Assembly (NCBI GenBank): GCA_937136425.1
Contig: CAKZON010000069.1
Coordinates: 1-64,000, forward strand
Source: an uncultured Crocinitomix sp.
GTDB taxonomy: Bacteria > Bacteroidota > Bacteroidia > Flavobacteriales_D > Crocinitomicaceae
Length of the DNA stretch: 64,000 nt
Direction of reading: 5' to 3'
Shown: in pieces, positions 16,715-26,476 of the stretch
Numbering within the stretch: position 1 is the stretch's first letter
How the letters are laid out: each line of letters starts with the position of its first letter
Translations under genes and position numbers: made by a program
The notes under the pieces: model-generated
The model's input: the letters and a program-made list of their open reading frames with translations, nothing else
What the model was told of the DNA's origin: nothing
The model's database searches: none

Positions 16715-18055
16715 ATGATCGCAAATCTAATTGGCTCATTAAAGCCAACCATTTCCCTATTTATAATATTTACTGTATTCAGTGCTAATGCCGCCATTAA
16801 ATCGGTTGATTTAGTTTATGATAAAACATCAGTCTATAAAGGGTCCAGTCCAGCATTTTCAATCAAAGTAACTAAAACCAACGGTAAAGTTTTTAATAGT
16901 ACAGACCAATTTACTAAATATCCTTGCTTAGACTTTACTTATAAAGTATCCAAAGAAATTACGTTCGTTGGCCCTTCAAAACAATATTTCAATTTAAAAA
17001 TTCCGAATGACTATAAAGAAGACAACATAACACTTGAAATGAAATTGAGTTACGCCAGTTCAAATAGAGTTTATAAATTTAAAATCCCAATATACAATGC
17101 TGTAGATCAGGTAAAAAGTTTGCATTTATACATTGATCGTGACAGTATTTTTAATGATGAACCCTTGCCCTATAAAATCTATGCAGATTTAAATAAAGAT
17201 GAAGGAATTGAAATTCAAAACCGCAAAATATTTTTTGATGACATTCAACTGAGCGTAATTAAAGGAGGGAGATATGATCCAATTCAAGCCAGAATTATTC
17301 CAAAACGAACCAACATTTGTGATTCTTTGTTAATTGTTAGAGTAGCCTTAAAAACCAGACCCGAAATATTTACAGATGAAGTTTTCACCATTCATAAATC
17401 TCCCCAAAACCTTTCTTTTTCGGGTACAAACGGCAATAACGGAGAAAACGGCAATTCTCCCTATCAAGGTCGCAACGGAATGAATGGAAGAAATGGTGCT
17501 AATGGAGATGATATAGTTTTTTTCTTAAAACTTGGTTTGCATCCATGCACAGGCGACTCCGTATTAGTTTTAGAAAACGAGCGAAATGGAGTTCAATTTA
17601 AACCGTTGTATTTTGCTTTAAATCACGGCAAAATAATATTAGATGCTAATGGCGGAAATGGTGGCCACGGAGGAACGGGTCATGATGGTGCATATGGTCG
17701 AAATGGAGGAAGTGGAATTGGAATAGGAGGAAATGGCGGTGATGGAGGTGACGGTGGTGATGGAGGTAACGGAGGAGATGGAGGTAATGGCTGTTTTGTC
17801 AAAGTAGTTTATACTCCAGCCACTGAAAAATATGTTGCACAAATCATTGTCAACGTTAAAGGGGGAAATGGTGGAAAGGCTGGAAGATATGGCCGTTATG
17901 GTAAAAAAGGTCTCGCAGGAAGTGGAACTCAAGGAAATGGTGTAATGGGCAGAGATGGATATAATGGTAGAGATGGCGAATCAGGTAGAGATGGTCAAGA
18001 AGGCAAGGTTGAATTTATTGCATACAGCGATTACATGAAAAGTGATATCAAGTAA
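16715..18055 (+). CDS. secreted protein with collagen-like Gly-Asn/Asp-rich C-terminus, 446 aa
   Basis: A signal peptide (ending SANAA) is followed by ~220 residues of beta-rich sequence (SVYKGSSPAFSIKVTK) and then two Gly-rich blocks. The first, SGTNGNNGENGNSPYQGRNG onward, is collagen-like G-x-N. The second is a run of GGN/GGD triplets (17650-17790) and a tail of GRDGYNGRDGESGRDGQEG type triplets. Between them is a conserved segment LHPCTGDSVLVLENERNGVQ. The blocks probably form an extended surface or matrix structure. There is no recognisable T9SS sorting domain. The ATG at 16715 is preferred since it directly precedes the signal peptide; a near-consensus GAAATTTG lies at 16683-16690. Confidence 0.75.
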   Translation: MIANLIGSLKPTISLFIIFTVFSANAAIKSVDLVYDKTSVYKGSSPAFSIKVTKTNGKVFNSTDQFTKYPCLDFTYKVSKEITFVGPSKQYFNLKIPNDYKEDNITLEMKLSYASSNRVYKFKIPIYNAVDQVKSLHLYIDRDSIFNDEPLPYKIYADLNKDEGIEIQNRKIFFDDIQLSVIKGGRYDPIQARIIPKRTNICDSLLIVRVALKTRPEIFTDEVFTIHKSPQNLSFSGTNGNNGENGNSPYQGRNGMNGRNGANGDDIVFFLKLGLHPCTGDSVLVLENERNGVQFKPLYFALNHGKIILDANGGNGGHGGTGHDGAYGRNGGSGIGIGGNGGDGGDGGDGGNGGDGGNGCFVKVVYTPATEKYVAQIIVNVKGGNGGKAGRYGRYGKKGLAGSGTQGNGVMGRDGYNGRDGESGRDGQEGKVEFIAYSDYMKSDIK

Positions 18056-18063
18056 ATTTCACC

Positions 18064-18071
18064 TACCTTTG
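18064..18071 (+). promoter_or_regulatory. -7 promoter element TACCTTTG, near-leaderless
   Basis: A perfect TAnnTTTG element ends only five bases before the ATG at 18077. If used, transcription would begin at or next to the start codon, giving a leaderless message. No TTG at the right spacing was found. Confidence 0.4.
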
Positions 18072-18076
18072 CATTA

Positions 18077-20026
18077 ATGGTTCAAAAAAGAAGACCCGTA
18101 TCAGACTGGTTACCTATTACCAAAAAGGAGCTAGAAGCTCACGGATGGGATGAGTTAGACGTTGTTTTAGTGTCTGGTGACGCTTATGTAGATCATCCAT
18201 CATTTGGGCCCGCAGTTATTGGGCGAATTATTGAGAGTGAAGGATTTAGAGTAGGCATAATTCCACAACCTAATTGGCAGGATGATTTAAGAGATTTTAA
18301 AAAGTTTGGTGCGCCCAAATACTTTTTCGGCGTCACTTCTGGTTGTATGGATTCTATGGTAAATCATTACACCGCCGGGAAAAGAAAACGGTCAAGCGAC
18401 TCTTATACACCTGGTGGACAAGCTGGTTTTAGACCTGATTATGCAACTATTAAATATACTCAAATTCTAAAAGAGATTTATCCTGACGTTCCGGTTTTAA
18501 TAGGTGGAATCGAAGCCTCTTTACGCCGCGTAACGCATTATGATTATTGGTCAGACAAATTAATGCCCGGTATTTTAGAAACCAGTGGAGCCGATTTATT
18601 AGTCTACGGAATGGGCGAACAACCTTTACGCGAGATTTTAACTTTAATGAAAAAGGGAGTGCCACTTTCTTCAATGAAAACCATTCCGCAAACTGCTGTT
18701 TTCAGGCCAATTGATGAACCAATTCCAAAAAACAAAAATTGGGAGGATGTTGAATTAAATTCGCACGATAAATGTTTGCAAGACAAAATCGCCTATGCGG
18801 CCAATTTTAAGGTGGTTGAAGTAGAGTCTAATAAGCTAATTGCTCGCCGAATTTTTCAAGAAAGTGGAGAAAATCGACTCATCATTAATCCGCCGTACAA
18901 AACTATGACGGAAGGGGAAATTGATCGTTCGTTTGATTTGCCTTATACGCGTTTGCCACATCCAAAATATTTTAAGCGTGGAGACATTCCTGCTTATGAA
19001 ATGATCAAATTTTCCATTAATATGCACCGCGGATGTTTTGGCGGTTGCAGTTTTTGCACCATTTCTGCTCATCAAGGTAAATTCATTGCTTCGCGTAGTG
19101 AAAAATCCATCATGAAGGAAGTTGAGCAGGTTGTGGAAGATCCAAATTTTAAAGGCTATATTTCTGATTTGGGCGGTCCTTCTGCCAATATGTATAGAAT
19201 GAAAGGGATTGATGAAGGAATTTGCGAAAAATGCGTAAGTCCTTCCTGTATTCATCCTGTTATTTGTTCAAATTTAGATACTAATCACAAGCCTTTAACT
19301 AAACTTTACCAAAAAGTAGATCAGCACCCTAAAGTGAAAAAAGCTTTTGTAGGCTCAGGTATTCGATATGATTTATTGGTAAAAGATTACAATAAAAATT
19401 TAAATGAAAAAGAGGCGGACGCTTATTTAGAACAGGTGGTTACACGCCATGTATCTGGTAGGTTAAAGGTTGCACCCGAGCATACTGCGGATGACACGTT
19501 GCGGATCATGCGTAAACCTTCGTTTAAACACTTTCATAAGTTTAAAGAAAGCTACGATCGCATCCAGAAAAGAAACGGCCTCAATCAACCGCTCATTCCT
19601 TATTTTATCTCCTCTCACCCAGGTTGTAAAGAAGAGGATATGGCAAATCTTGCTGCTGAAACTAAAGAAATGGGGTTTCAACTTGAGCAAGTACAAGATT
19701 TTACGCCAACACCAATGACAGTCGCTACAGTTATTTATTATTCTGGTGTGCACCCATATACTTTAAAACCAACCTTTGCTCCTAAAACCAAACAAGAAAA
19801 AAAGGATCAACACCGCTTTTTCTTTTGGTATAAGCATGAGAATAGACAATGGGTAAAAGATAAACTAAACAATGCAGGTAAACCTGAATTATTAGCGCGC
19901 TTAATGGGCACTACTCCACCACAAAACACAACGCGTGAAGTACCGAAATGGCTACAAGAAAAACGAGCTAAAAATAAGGCCAGCAACAGAAATCAAAATT
20001 CAAGAAAATCCAAAAAGAGAAGATAA
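18077..20026 (+). CDS. YgiQ family radical SAM protein, 649 aa
   Basis: The radical-SAM [4Fe-4S] motif is GCFGGCSFC, Cys320, Cys324 and Cys327, followed by TISAHQGKFIASRS. The N-terminal half is the UPF0313/YgiQ region (VSGDAYVDHPSFGPAVIGR, VLIGGIEASLRRVTHYDYW, a B12-binding-like fold). The C-terminal part includes VAPEHTADDTLRIMRKPS and the QDFTPTPMTVATVIYYSG motif, plus a basic tail. The reaction of this widely conserved family is unknown. It is a cytoplasmic protein. Confidence 0.92.
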   Translation: MVQKRRPVSDWLPITKKELEAHGWDELDVVLVSGDAYVDHPSFGPAVIGRIIESEGFRVGIIPQPNWQDDLRDFKKFGAPKYFFGVTSGCMDSMVNHYTAGKRKRSSDSYTPGGQAGFRPDYATIKYTQILKEIYPDVPVLIGGIEASLRRVTHYDYWSDKLMPGILETSGADLLVYGMGEQPLREILTLMKKGVPLSSMKTIPQTAVFRPIDEPIPKNKNWEDVELNSHDKCLQDKIAYAANFKVVEVESNKLIARRIFQESGENRLIINPPYKTMTEGEIDRSFDLPYTRLPHPKYFKRGDIPAYEMIKFSINMHRGCFGGCSFCTISAHQGKFIASRSEKSIMKEVEQVVEDPNFKGYISDLGGPSANMYRMKGIDEGICEKCVSPSCIHPVICSNLDTNHKPLTKLYQKVDQHPKVKKAFVGSGIRYDLLVKDYNKNLNEKEADAYLEQVVTRHVSGRLKVAPEHTADDTLRIMRKPSFKHFHKFKESYDRIQKRNGLNQPLIPYFISSHPGCKEEDMANLAAETKEMGFQLEQVQDFTPTPMTVATVIYYSGVHPYTLKPTFAPKTKQEKKDQHRFFFWYKHENRQWVKDKLNNAGKPELLARLMGTTPPQNTTREVPKWLQEKRAKNKASNRNQNSRKSKKRR

Positions 20027-20104
20027 ACGCTATTCTCATTATTAATCTTAACAAGCCGTGGTGATCATTGAATTTGAGATTGGTTGATGGAAAAGACAAA
20101 AAAT

Positions 20105-20110
20105 GGAGGA
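20105..20110 (+). promoter_or_regulatory. Shine-Dalgarno GGAGGA of rlmG
   Basis: A strong purine-rich ribosome-binding site lies eight bases before the ATG at 20119, supporting that start over the in-frame TTG at 20068. Such strong sites are uncommon in Bacteroidota. Confidence 0.5.
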
Positions 20111-20118
20111 CAATTTTA

Positions 20119-21186
20119 ATGGATAAAAGCTTGAATCTAACGCGTATTCCCCAAACAAATCATCCTTCTTTAAAAGCATGGAACGCCGCGGACGAATTAA
20201 TGGTCCTCTCAAACTCTACAAATGAGGATACAATTGGAATTTATAATGATGCTTTTGGTTATTTGACTTGTCGTTTAGCTAATCAAAACTCGTTTATTAT
20301 TACTGACCTCAAAAGTCAAGCTACTGCTATTAGTCAAAATGCGATTAACAATGATATTACGATCACTGCAAACCAATTTCATCTAATAACAGATGAGCTT
20401 CCAAAGCAATTAGAAAAAGCCTATCTTAAAATCCCAAAATCAATCGCTCTTTTCGAAACCTATTTGCAACATATTCATTCACATTTATCATCAAATGGCC
20501 AAGTAATCTGTGGCTTTATGACAAAATATTTCAATGCCAACCTAATAGAAATGGCTGCCAAATATTTCAAAAATGTAGAACAAAGTAAAGCCAAAAAGAA
20601 AGCCCGATTACTAATTCTAAGTGGCAAAAAAGAGACGGACAATCAACCCTCTTTCGAACGTTTTCAATATCATCATCTTAAATTAGAACAACACAAAGGT
20701 GTTTTTTCTGCAGGTAAAGTAGATAAAGCGACAAATTATTTATTGCAAAACTTAAAAATACCTCAAAAGCACACCTGTGTTTTAGATTTAGCGTGCGGAA
20801 ATGGCATTATTGGAAAATGGATTTTAGACAAAGTTGAAGTTGAAAAATTCCATTTTTTGGATGATTCAAACCTTGCAATAACTTCCGCAAAACGCAATGT
20901 AAAAAATGAAAATGCACAATTTCATCATAATTTTGATTTAAGTAATTTTGAAGAAAATTCGCTCGATTGGATTATCACCAATCCTCCATTTCATTTTGAA
21001 AACACAATTGACACAAGTATTCCAATTAACCTTTTTAAAGAAGCAAAATTTAAACTGAAAGAGGGGGGGACATTAACCATTGTGGCCAATTCTAACTTGG
21101 GTTATGAATCTTTTTTAAAGCATCATTTCAACCAGGTTAAAATTGAGGCAAGTAACCATCAATTCAAGATTTACTCTTGTTCTTAA
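20119..21186 (+). CDS. rlmG: 23S rRNA (guanine-N2)-methyltransferase RlmG-like, 355 aa
   Basis: It has the two-domain layout of the RsmC/RlmG family: an N-terminal degenerate methyltransferase domain (AWNAADELMV, IYNDAFGYLTC, IPKSIALFE) and a C-terminal catalytic domain with SAM motif VLDLACGNGIIG and active-site NPPF at residues 288-291. The segments AWNAADE and KIPKSIALFE match RlmG more closely than RsmC. RlmG modifies G1835 of 23S rRNA in E. coli; the same target here is inference. A strong SD supports this start. The gene ends at a terminator hairpin. Confidence 0.85.
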   Translation: MDKSLNLTRIPQTNHPSLKAWNAADELMVLSNSTNEDTIGIYNDAFGYLTCRLANQNSFIITDLKSQATAISQNAINNDITITANQFHLITDELPKQLEKAYLKIPKSIALFETYLQHIHSHLSSNGQVICGFMTKYFNANLIEMAAKYFKNVEQSKAKKKARLLILSGKKETDNQPSFERFQYHHLKLEQHKGVFSAGKVDKATNYLLQNLKIPQKHTCVLDLACGNGIIGKWILDKVEVEKFHFLDDSNLAITSAKRNVKNENAQFHHNFDLSNFEENSLDWIITNPPFHFENTIDTSIPINLFKEAKFKLKEGGTLTIVANSNLGYESFLKHHFNQVKIEASNHQFKIYSCS

Positions 21187-21192
21187 TTCTAA

Positions 21193-21222
21193 AAAACGGC
21201 TATTACTAAGTACAGCCGTTTT
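21193..21222. terminator. bidirectional hairpin between convergent genes
   Basis: Nine-base perfect stem AAAACGGCT (21193-21201) and AGCCGTTTT (21214-21222), with a 12-base loop and A/T tracts on both sides. It lies between the rlmG stop and the stop of the opposing small gene, so it can serve both strands. Confidence 0.75.
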
Positions 21223-21231
21223 AAAATTAAG

Positions 21232-21465
21232 TTAATCATTTTCGCTGGTTTTCCATATCATGGATCGTTCCACCAAATAGGTTAATTGCTCGTCAAGGTC
21301 TTCAATTTTTTCAATTGTTTCATCCAATTCTTGATAAACGGAATATTCGCTACTTTTTATTAATTCTGATTGTCGATACCTCCTTAAGTTTAATGTCAAT
21401 AATTCAATTGACCGTTTAATTCCTGATACTTGAATCGTTTCTTTTAAATCTGCATTTTTGCTCAT
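21232..21465 (-). CDS. small coiled-coil protein of unknown function, 77 aa
   Basis: It is highly charged and predicted helical (IKRSIELLTLNLRRYRQSEL, ELDETIEKIEDLDEQLTYLV), with heptad-like spacing. There is no signal peptide or membrane segment. No family is recognised. It is convergent with rlmG across a shared terminator. Confidence 0.6.
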   Translation of the reverse strand: MSKNADLKETIQVSGIKRSIELLTLNLRRYRQSELIKSSEYSVYQELDETIEKIEDLDEQLTYLVERSMIWKTSEND

Positions 21466-21788
21466 ACTGTTCTTTTTAGTTTATAAGACATTAACACCAC
21501 TTAGGGGAGCAGAAACAAGACATTCAATAAAAATACTATTCTGATATTTTCATCAGGATGGAGATTTTTGTTGAATTGCATTTTAGTCTTGTTTTAATAA
21601 CCTAAGTGGTACCTTGGTCGACTAAACAAAAAATGAACGAGCAAAAACAGAATTCAAATAAATAAATTCGTAATACAAGTTTTAATTACAGATTATTTTC
21701 AGAATAACAAGCATATGTGTAGCTTGCAATTATCATTTTTGAATGTTCCGCCAAGTAACGAAACAATAATTTTGATTTATAAGTTTAA
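21466..21788. other. 323-base intergenic region
   Basis: This is an AT-rich gap between divergent genes (the 77-aa gene and the 588-aa FGE-like gene). I see no coding frame, RNA gene or strong hairpin. TATAAGTTTA just before the ATG at 21789 is only a poor match to the -7 element. The gap is long enough for both promoters, but none can be assigned. Confidence 0.5.
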
Positions 21789-23555
21789 ATGAAAGCCCAA
21801 TTTACATTCCTAGTTCTTTTTTTTGCACTAACCAACTTTGCTCAAACCAAAAAGGTCGCAATTAATGTAGCCGTTTTAGGCACCAAGCATCCCACTGTAC
21901 GTTATTACCATCCTATAGACGGAGTTTATAAAATTTATTCGAAAATAGTTTCGTTTAAAAAATCAGATTTGAAAGGTTTAAGTCAATTTAAACTCATTCA
22001 ACCTGCTCTTTTTTTACATGATTCTACCAATATTATTCATGCCAATAGTTTAAGACATTATGTAGATCCTAAAGAGTTGGTTTATGTCAATTGGAAAATG
22101 AGTAGTGACAACTCTAATAATTTGAAATTAGATTCATTTACTATTGAAGCACAAAACATTCGAAATGAAAAATATGAATCAATCGTACAAGACTACTTCA
22201 ACCCTTTTTTCATTTCAAAGTATGAAGTTACCAATCAAGAATATCGTGAGTTTACAGAATGGGTAAGAGATTCCATTTTTCGCGAAGCTATTTATGCAAG
22301 TGATTCATTAACCAATGAGCAGGCATTTAAAATGCTAAAAATAGAGGAAGAAGATTATTTTAATGAAGCAAAAATGGAGTGGGAATTGGTCAAAGATGGA
22401 AGCCGTTCTATGATGCGTGAGCTGTATTCATTAAATTATGAATTTGACTATCGAAAAGAATTTCGAGACGATTTAATTATTCCCATTCTTTCCCAATTCT
22501 ATTTGCGCCCAAATGAACGTTTTTATAAGAGACCTAGTTTAGATCAAAGCAAGTTGAACTACCAATATTATTCCATGGACTTCAAAGCCATTGCCAATAC
22601 TGAATATAAAGAACCTACCAAAAAGAAACAAAATTCTGTCATTAGAAGTCATAGAGATTTGACTCCGTTTATTATCAAACACAAGCTTAATATCTATCCA
22701 GATACTACTTGCTGGCAAGATTTGGATCAAACACAATTCTCTGACGCAACAGGCAATATTTATTTTTGGCACCCGGCATTTAATCACATGCCTGTTGTAG
22801 GAGTCTCTCATTCTCAAGCTGAGGCTTATTGTGACTGGAAGCAAAAACAATTGCAAAAATCGAACCCTAACATTAGTCATAAATTCACTGTTAGTTTACC
22901 AAATTTAATAGAATATGAATGGGCAATTACCAGTGGATATAATCAAAACATTGCAGCGCAAATTGAAGACAATCAAATCACTTCTGACCTAATATTAGGT
23001 GACAATTCAGAAACTGAGCGCCCAACTAATTTCAGCTATGCAAAATCAATTTTACAAAAAGTAAACCTTCCTTATAATTCACAAAACATAAATGCACACC
23101 GCAAATTTTTGAAAATGATCAAAAAGAGATATTCTAAAGATTATCCAGAAATTTTTGGCTCAAAACATGACGTAATTATGAGAGCACAAGGGAACTATTT
23201 AGCCAGTCAGGTTGAGTTTTTATCCAACAATGCTTCTGAATGGATGAACGAAGATTACCAAACCCATTATCAAGCGTTGATCGAAGCCTACATTAATTAT
23301 AATTGCTTTGCTGATCCTTCTTATTGCGAAAACCAACGCAATATAGATCAAAACTTGAACCGATCAAATGATACAGATGGACAGCTAATTATGGGCGCCA
23401 ATTGGTATGATGAGCGATATGGTCAATTTGCTGGTGTGAACAAAGCAGGGCTTTATGCAAAAGCTTTTAAAACCAATTCAAAGTCATACGCCACGGTTGG
23501 TTTTAGATTAGTGCTCAGAATGAACCCGTCGAAACGTAATTATTACAGGCAATAA
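21789..23555 (+). CDS. exported GldJ/GldK-like FGE-domain protein, 588 aa
   Basis: A signal peptide (ending TNFAQ) is followed by an FGE/SUMF1-type domain interrupted by long insertions, as in the gliding/T9SS proteins GldJ and GldK: FFISKYEVTNQEYREFTEWV, HPAFNHMPVVGVSHSQAEAY with YCDWK, SLPNLIEYEWAI, VEFLSNNASEWMNED and a final ATVGFRLVLRM. The N-terminal ~130 residues are not recognised. There is no lipobox Cys, and the gldL-M-N genes are not adjacent, so this is a paralogue and not the core GldK. It is probably an envelope-associated structural protein. Confidence 0.75.
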   Translation: MKAQFTFLVLFFALTNFAQTKKVAINVAVLGTKHPTVRYYHPIDGVYKIYSKIVSFKKSDLKGLSQFKLIQPALFLHDSTNIIHANSLRHYVDPKELVYVNWKMSSDNSNNLKLDSFTIEAQNIRNEKYESIVQDYFNPFFISKYEVTNQEYREFTEWVRDSIFREAIYASDSLTNEQAFKMLKIEEEDYFNEAKMEWELVKDGSRSMMRELYSLNYEFDYRKEFRDDLIIPILSQFYLRPNERFYKRPSLDQSKLNYQYYSMDFKAIANTEYKEPTKKKQNSVIRSHRDLTPFIIKHKLNIYPDTTCWQDLDQTQFSDATGNIYFWHPAFNHMPVVGVSHSQAEAYCDWKQKQLQKSNPNISHKFTVSLPNLIEYEWAITSGYNQNIAAQIEDNQITSDLILGDNSETERPTNFSYAKSILQKVNLPYNSQNINAHRKFLKMIKKRYSKDYPEIFGSKHDVIMRAQGNYLASQVEFLSNNASEWMNEDYQTHYQALIEAYINYNCFADPSYCENQRNIDQNLNRSNDTDGQLIMGANWYDERYGQFAGVNKAGLYAKAFKTNSKSYATVGFRLVLRMNPSKRNYYRQ

Positions 23556-23673
23556 GTCATCCAATCACTAAATGATCCTTACCCTTCACACTGAATTGCA
23601 AGGACTTTCACGTTTTTTCCCTAACTTTATGAAATTGCATTCCGATTTTTGATCGGACTATAAAATTCAATCC

Positions 23674-26292
23674 ATGAAGAATTTAACTTACATAGCAGCA
23701 AGCGCTTTGGCGATCGCAACTGCAACCTATCTTCTTGTTTCTCCCAATGAAGAAACAAGCTTAAATCAAAATACAACAATGTCAGCTCCTCCATTAGAAA
23801 TGGAAGACAAGGGTAAAAGCCTAGAACCGCACGACCAATGGTTGACTATACGGTCTTATCCCGACGGAAACTTTGACCAAGCACAATACTTGGAAAGAAT
23901 GGAGGAAGTTAAAATGCATGCTTATTCCGTTGCAGATTCACGTGACGTAGATTTAAGTCTAGATTGGCTGCAAGAAGGCCCTGGAAATATTGGTGGCCGA
24001 ATTGATGTATTAACACTAAGCCCTACTGATAACGATATTATTTACGCTGGTGCTACCAATGGTGGAGTGTTTAAAACTACTGATGGAGGTGATAACTGGG
24101 ATCCGATTTTTGATGATCAACCTTATTTATCAATCGGTGCTATTACAATTGACACAGAAGATGAAGACATAGTTTATGTAGGTACGGGTGATAGAAACTT
24201 TACTGGAAGTTCATTTTTAGGGAATGGAATTTATAAATCTGAAGATGGCGGAGATAGTTGGGACAATATTGGCCTAGAAGAAACTGGAGTTGTATCAAAA
24301 ATTATTATTGATCCAACAGATTCTGATCGCATTTTCGCTAGCACTTTGGGTAATCCGCATGTTAAAAATGGTCAAAGAGGTGTTTACCGTTCTGACGACG
24401 GAGGTGAAACATGGTCAAACAAACTATTTATTGCAGATTCAGCAGGAATTTCGGACATGGTAATGGATCCAAGTAACCCTGATATTTTATATGCATCAGG
24501 TTATAACAGAATGCGAAATTATTTTTCTTCAACGGTTACAGGTCCTCAATGCCGCATTTACAAAACTATTAATGGTGGTGAAACATGGTCGCAACTTTCT
24601 GGCGGATTGCCAATTGAAGACGATTGTAGAATTGGTTTAGCCATTTCTAATGACGACCCTAATACACTTTTTGCTTTATATGTTGACGGTGAAACCTTAG
24701 ATGTTGATGACATTTATAAAACAACAGACGGCGGAGCATCATGGGACGGTTTAAATGTTCACGGCGGAGCCGAAGATATTCCAGACGGTGCAATGGGCGG
24801 ATTTGGTTGGTATTTTGGTGAAGTATACTTAAACCCTTATAATAACGATCAATTAATTGTACCTGGTGTTGAAATGTTTCAATCATTAGACGGTGGTTTA
24901 GATTGGTATCAAAACGTACCTGAATGGTGGACATATGAAGTGCATGCAGACAAACATGCAGTAGCATTTTTAGATGAAGATTCTTATATCATTGCCACTG
25001 ACGGTGGTTTATACAAAACAGATAATAACGGAGAGAGTTGGGAGGATATTGAGAACCTACCAATCACTCAGCTTTATCATATTGATGTGCACCCGCATGA
25101 GGATGGTTTATATGGTGGTGGAGCACAAGACAATGGAACCATGTCAGGTAACGCAACCGTTTTTAACGATTGGGAACGATTAAACGGAGGAGATGGTTTC
25201 CGTGTTACCTTTTTAGAGGAAGATGCAGGAGCAGCCTATTATGAAACTCAAAATGGAGGATTGCGATATGCTGATCCAGGAGGTGCAACAACTAATATCT
25301 CACCTGATGATCCAGATCCAGATAGAACCAATTGGGATATGCCTTATTACATCAATGAGACAAGTTCAGAATTATTTGTGGGTACATCACGCATTCAAAT
25401 GATGCCAGATGCACCATTCAGTTGGTACACCTATGTCAGCGAAGATTTGACCAGAATTGGAATGGGCGAATCATTTGGTGCAGCGCGCTATCACACCATT
25501 ACAGAAATAGATGAATTTCCTGGAGTCCCTGACAATCTTTATGTTGGAACAAGTGATGGTTTAGTATGGATTGGTGATCGAACAGATGGAGGTGAATTTG
25601 CATGGGATTGGATTAACATTACAGATGATTTACCCAACCATTATATCACTGGATTAAGATGCTCTCCGAATATTTATAACACCTCTTATGTTTGCATGTC
25701 TGGCTATAAGTCTGATGATGATGGATCTTATTTGTATCGAAGAGAGGACGGTGCCTCAGGAGATTGGGTTGACATTTCTGGAAACTTACCAGACATTACC
25801 GTAAATGATGTGTTAATCGTTCCTGGACGAGAAGAAGATGACTACCTATTCGCAGCATTGGATGGCGGTGTATATTTCACTGCAAATGCTGGGGAACATT
25901 GGGAATATGTTGGCACAGGACTTCCGTTTGCAACTGTGAGTGAATTGCACTTAGATGAACCAAATCAAAAACTAATTGCAGGTACTTATTCTCGCTCAAT
26001 TTGGTCTTATGATGTAAGCTGGATGTATGAAGACGAGCCAATTGATGATACAGGAATAGAAGATGCAACAAAAAACCAAATCATAACCTATCCAAATCCG
26101 GCAACAGAATATGTTTATTTCGAAACTGTTGAAGCCGATTTAATAGAGATTTATAATCAACAAGGTCAGTTAGTTCAAACCCAAAAAGTGCATCATTTGA
26201 ACGGATTATCCAAAGTTAACCTGCCAGAACTAAAAACAGGTATTTATTTTTTCAGGGTAGGTCAGTCTTCTGGGTCTATAATTATAAAATAG
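23674..26292 (+). CDS. T9SS type A cargo with BNR/sortilin-type beta-propeller, 872 aa
   Basis: The N-terminal hydrophobic segment acts as signal. From residue ~100 (EGPGNIGGRIDVLTLSPTD) follow repeated Asp-box motifs typical of BNR/sortilin (VPS10-like) propellers: TTDGGDNW, SEDGGDSW, SDDGGETW, TINGGETW, TTDGGASW, TDNNGESW. The C-terminal ~75 residues are a T9SS sorting domain (ITYPNPATEYVYFETVEAD to GSIIIK). Such proteins are secreted glycan- or protein-binding factors or glycosidase-like; no sialidase Arg triad was identified. It has a 118-base gap upstream and 184 bases downstream. Confidence 0.88.
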   Translation: MKNLTYIAASALAIATATYLLVSPNEETSLNQNTTMSAPPLEMEDKGKSLEPHDQWLTIRSYPDGNFDQAQYLERMEEVKMHAYSVADSRDVDLSLDWLQEGPGNIGGRIDVLTLSPTDNDIIYAGATNGGVFKTTDGGDNWDPIFDDQPYLSIGAITIDTEDEDIVYVGTGDRNFTGSSFLGNGIYKSEDGGDSWDNIGLEETGVVSKIIIDPTDSDRIFASTLGNPHVKNGQRGVYRSDDGGETWSNKLFIADSAGISDMVMDPSNPDILYASGYNRMRNYFSSTVTGPQCRIYKTINGGETWSQLSGGLPIEDDCRIGLAISNDDPNTLFALYVDGETLDVDDIYKTTDGGASWDGLNVHGGAEDIPDGAMGGFGWYFGEVYLNPYNNDQLIVPGVEMFQSLDGGLDWYQNVPEWWTYEVHADKHAVAFLDEDSYIIATDGGLYKTDNNGESWEDIENLPITQLYHIDVHPHEDGLYGGGAQDNGTMSGNATVFNDWERLNGGDGFRVTFLEEDAGAAYYETQNGGLRYADPGGATTNISPDDPDPDRTNWDMPYYINETSSELFVGTSRIQMMPDAPFSWYTYVSEDLTRIGMGESFGAARYHTITEIDEFPGVPDNLYVGTSDGLVWIGDRTDGGEFAWDWINITDDLPNHYITGLRCSPNIYNTSYVCMSGYKSDDDGSYLYRREDGASGDWVDISGNLPDITVNDVLIVPGREEDDYLFAALDGGVYFTANAGEHWEYVGTGLPFATVSELHLDEPNQKLIAGTYSRSIWSYDVSWMYEDEPIDDTGIEDATKNQIITYPNPATEYVYFETVEADLIEIYNQQGQLVQTQKVHHLNGLSKVNLPELKTGIYFFRVGQSSGSIIIK

Positions 26293-26340
26293 CGGTTTTC
26301 CGCGGGTTTAGTAGATAACGGCAATAGGTATTTATACCCA

Positions 26341-26358
26341 TTTTCGTTTTTTCGAAAA
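26341..26358. other. inverted repeats upstream of the collar genes
   Basis: TTTTCG-T6-CGAAAA (26341-26358) follows GGTAT-TT-ATACC (26327-26338), inside the 184-base gap 26293-26476. They may form the terminator of the BNR gene or an operator of the collar genes; the sequence does not decide. Confidence 0.35.
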
Positions 26359-26476
26359 ACCCACTTTTCTAGTGTTTATTGGGGTTCACAGCTATAGTGA
26401 GTTAAAATTTTTGGTGAAAATATCATACATTCGTTATCACTTAACAAATTATTAACCTAATCAAAAATTTTTAGCT

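Noticed and set aside
17639-17932. Antisense frame (97 codons) over the Gly-rich protein
   Set aside because: It is a by-product of the GGN-rich codons; the Ser/Thr/Ile-rich product has no protein-like pattern.
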